From an uncultured Clostridia bacterium (GTDB lineage Bacteria; Bacillota; Clostridia; Oscillospirales; Ruminococcaceae), in contig CANRPG010000108.1 of NCBI GenBank assembly GCA_947632425.1, forward strand, positions 1 through 6,760: a DNA stretch of 6,760 nt, written 5' to 3'. Both the position numbers and the translations under genes were made by a program. The notes under the pieces are model-generated. The model had not been told where the DNA came from and did no database searches. It worked only from the letters and a program-made list of their open reading frames with translations. This document shows, piece after piece, positions 4,923-6,760 of this stretch (position 1 is the stretch's first letter; every line of letters begins with the position of its first letter).

Positions 4923-6476
4923 ATGAATCTGGCTATCTGGCTGACGCTTGCTGTTTATCTTGTAATTATGATAGGCATAGGCGTTTATTGCAGAAAACTC
5001 TCCTCGGGCGTGTCGGAATTTGTTCTCGGCAACAGAGGCATAGGCGCGTGGTTCACTGCCTTTGCATACGGAACGTCGTACTTTTCGGCGGTAATATTCG
5101 TAGGCTACGCAGGCAAATTCGGCTGGAGCTACGGTGTGGCTTCAACGTGGATAGGCATGGGCAACGCCATTATCGGCTCGCTTATGCCATGGCTGATACT
5201 TGGCAAGCGCACGCGCATTATGACAAAACACCTTGACTCGAAAACTATGCCCGACTATTTTGAAAAGCGCTATTTCAGTCACACGCTGAAAACTGCCGCC
5301 GCGGTGATAATTTTCCTGTTCCTTATCCCCTACACCGCCTCGGTCTACAACGGTCTTTCAAGGCTGTTTGAGAAGGGCTTCGGCATACCTTACAAATACT
5401 GCATTATAGGCATGGCTGTATTTACTGCTATATACGTAATTATAGGCGGCTACAAGGCAACTGCCATGAACGACTTTGTGCAGGGCGTGTTCATGCTGGT
5501 CGGTATTGTGGCTGTAGTGCTTGCGGTGCTCGATCAGCACGGAGGACTTACCTCTTCTATAAACGCTATGGGCGAGATACCCACTGACAGCGGCGAGACG
5601 GGGCTGTTCAGCAGCATTCTGGGTCCCGACCCGATAAATTTGCTGGGCGTTGTGATACTCACCTCGCTGGGCACATGGGGTCTGCCGCAGATGGTTCAGA
5701 AATTCTACGCGATAAAAGACGACAGAGCCGTAAAGATAGGCACTATTGTTTCTACGGTTTTCGCTGTAATAGTTGCAGGCGGCTGCTACTTCCTCGGCGG
5801 CTTCGGCAGGCTGTTTGTTGAAAAAGATGCGGCAGGCAGCCCTGTCGGCGGCTTTGACGCTATTGTGCCTGCGATGATGGAAACACTGCCCGACATACTG
5901 TTCGGTATTGTAATAGTTCTGGTACTTTCGGCTTCAATGTCAACGCTGTCGTCCTTGGTGCTGACTTCTTCGTCAACTCTGACCCTCGACCTTGTAAAGC
6001 CCATTATGAAAGAAAAGATGGACGAGAAAAAGCAGGTGCTGATAATGAGGATATTCATTGCGGTGTTCCTGACGGTTTCGGTAGTGCTGGCGATATTCAC
6101 GCTCGATAATCCCCAGACGATAATATCAACGCTGATGTCAATTTCTTGGGGCGCGCTGGCAGGTGCGTTCTTAGCGCCGTTCATGTACGGGCTTTTCTGG
6201 AAGGGCGTTACCAAAGCGGCGGTATGGGCGAGCTTCATCTGCGGCGTTGGCATAACTGTTGTGCATATGTGTCTGTACACGCTGAAGATAGGCAACCTCG
6301 ACCTGCCTATGACTATAGGAAAGCTCAGTCTTGCCTCGCCGATAAACGCAGGCGCGTTTGCAATGCTGCTGGGTCTTGTGGTAGTGCCGCTGGTAAGCCT
6401 TATCACGCCAAAACCCGACAAGGAGAAGGTTGAGGAAGTGTTCGCTTGCTATCAGAAGCAAGAGGTCAAAGAATAA
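4923..6476 (+). CDS. Sodium:solute symporter (SSS/SLC5 family)
   Basis: This integral membrane transporter (517 residues) couples uptake of an organic solute to sodium influx. About 13 hydrophobic segments can be traced (roughly 3-23, 44-64, 74-95, 122-144, 159-176, 186-204, 238-254, 272-297, 324-348, 372-393, 399-425, 431-453, 474-495). Family hallmarks are GGYKATAMNDFVQG (175-188), WGLPQMVQKFYAIKD (252-266) and SASMSTLSSLVLTSS (336-350). In that last motif A337, S340 and T341 align with the sodium site residues of the proline carrier PutP. The acidic residue of PutP transmembrane segment 2 (Asp55) is replaced by Tyr53 in YGTSYFSAVIFVGYAG, so proline is not a safe substrate call. Substrate unknown. 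The ribosome binding site is poor (CGGA at 4911-4914), and a three-codon reading frame overlaps the start. It has its own strong promoter and a terminator, so it looks monocistronic. Confidence 0.93.
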   Translation: MNLAIWLTLAVYLVIMIGIGVYCRKLSSGVSEFVLGNRGIGAWFTAFAYGTSYFSAVIFVGYAGKFGWSYGVASTWIGMGNAIIGSLMPWLILGKRTRIMTKHLDSKTMPDYFEKRYFSHTLKTAAAVIIFLFLIPYTASVYNGLSRLFEKGFGIPYKYCIIGMAVFTAIYVIIGGYKATAMNDFVQGVFMLVGIVAVVLAVLDQHGGLTSSINAMGEIPTDSGETGLFSSILGPDPINLLGVVILTSLGTWGLPQMVQKFYAIKDDRAVKIGTIVSTVFAVIVAGGCYFLGGFGRLFVEKDAAGSPVGGFDAIVPAMMETLPDILFGIVIVLVLSASMSTLSSLVLTSSSTLTLDLVKPIMKEKMDEKKQVLIMRIFIAVFLTVSVVLAIFTLDNPQTIISTLMSISWGALAGAFLAPFMYGLFWKGVTKAAVWASFICGVGITVVHMCLYTLKIGNLDLPMTIGKLSLASPINAGAFAMLLGLVVVPLVSLITPKPDKEKVEEVFACYQKQEVKE

Positions 6477-6484
6477 AAGAAAGA

Positions 6485-6523
6485 AACGGTTTCACGGTTT
6501 TTGCGTGAAGCCGTTCACCTTTT
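6485..6523 (+). terminator. Intrinsic terminator of the symporter gene
   Basis: AACGGTTTCACG (6485-6496) pairs with CGTGAAGCCGTT (6504-6515) in a 12-bp stem with one G-U pair and a 7-nt loop. TTTT follows at 6520-6523 after four intervening bases. It lies 8 bp after the stop codon. The U-tract is short and slightly displaced, but position and stem strength make termination likely. Confidence 0.75.
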
Positions 6524-6537
6524 AGAGGCAAGAGGCA
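6524..6537 (+). repeat. Direct repeat AGAGGCA x2
   Basis: Two adjacent copies of AGAGGCA (6524-6530 and 6531-6537) lie right after the terminator. They may mark simple slippage; no function is evident. Confidence 0.5.
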
Positions 6538-6602
6538 AGAAGATGAAATTTTGCATTTCGCGCTAACTATAAAATCATGTCAAGAAAGGGAAAGTTTTCG
6601 AT

Positions 6603-6760
6603 CGACCCTTTTTCAAAAGGGTCGTCAGGTCGAGGGTGAAACCCTCGTCGCCGTCCGCAGACGGCGAAAGCCCCATACGGCAGGCGCTCCGCAAAGGGTG
6701 AATTTCAAAATAGTCCGGTGGACTATTTTGAAAGAGGGAACGCCCTGCAAGAGAGGGCGT
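6603..6760. repeat. Array of five consecutive perfect inverted repeats, continuing past the window
   Basis: No credible gene is present in the last 280 bases. Instead five hairpin-forming units follow one another: CGACCCTTTT/AAAAGGGTCG (6603-6612/6615-6624), CGAGGGT/ACCCTCG (6631-6637/6641-6647), TCGCCGTC/GACGGCGA (6648-6655/6660-6667), TTTCAAAATAGTCC/GGACTATTTTGAAA (6703-6716/6720-6733) and ACGCCCT/AGGGCGT (6740-6746/6754-6760). Stems are exact and loops are 2-7 nt. The stems differ in sequence, so this is not a simple repeat unit. It may be a dispersed REP/MITE-like intergenic element or a structured RNA, and the right end is open. Confidence 0.7.

Noticed and set aside
5786..6421. 211-codon minus-strand open frame inside the symporter gene
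   Set aside because: It is a shadow of the symporter coding frame, with no promoter, ribosome binding site or family motif; the plus-strand frame is unmistakably an SSS transporter.
6545..6559. Small hairpin GAAAT/ATTTC downstream of the terminator
   Set aside because: A 5-bp AT-rich stem of this kind is expected by chance and has no linked signal.
6577..6639. Twenty-codon reading frame from the ATG at 6577
   Set aside because: There is no ribosome binding site, and most of the frame runs through the perfect hairpins of the repeat array.

Overview
The window looks like a chromosomal segment of a low-to-moderate GC Gram-positive anaerobe, most likely a gut clostridium of the Ruminococcus/Oscillospiraceae type. 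This is inferred from consensus-like sigma-A promoters with AT-rich spacers, purine-rich ribosome binding sites, a FemABX-family cell-wall enzyme, an ECF sigma factor next to a single-pass membrane partner, and a hairpin-rich intergenic tail of a style I associate with such genomes. No marker fixes the species. I saw no CRISPR array, tRNA, rRNA or transposase.

Layout: (1) Positions 1-1384, minus strand: the N-terminal two thirds (461 codons) of the DNA helicase RecG, running off the left edge. (2) Positions 1385-1548: a divergent promoter region in which the recG promoter and the sigma-gene promoter share one palindromic -35 hexamer. (3) Positions 1549-3262, plus strand: an ECF-type sigma factor and, 22 bp later, a single-pass membrane protein placed and built like its anti-sigma factor/sensor, with a large extracytoplasmic domain I do not recognise. 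(4) Positions 3271-3489, minus strand, convergent: a 72-residue XRE-family helix-turn-helix regulator. (5) Positions 3490-3641: a compact divergent control region with two identical 16-bp palindromes and seven TACAAA half-sites. (6) Positions 3642-4790, plus strand: a FemX/MurM-like peptidoglycan branching aminoacyltransferase. (7) Positions 4791-4922: a perfect-consensus promoter and a leader with a long-range inverted repeat enclosing 8-bp tandem repeats. (8) Positions 4923-6476, plus strand: a sodium:solute symporter (SSS family), followed by a terminator. (9) Positions 6524-6760: no gene, but five successive perfect inverted repeats, probably a structured or dispersed repeat element that continues past the window.

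How the genes may work together: the sigma factor and membrane protein form an obvious signalling pair, probably envelope-related. The XRE regulator very likely controls itself and the divergent femX-like gene through the shared operators, so one inferred theme of the segment is regulated cell-envelope maintenance. RecG and the symporter look like independent transcription units. The most unusual signals are regulatory: the shared -35 box, the operator array, the symporter leader and the hairpin array.
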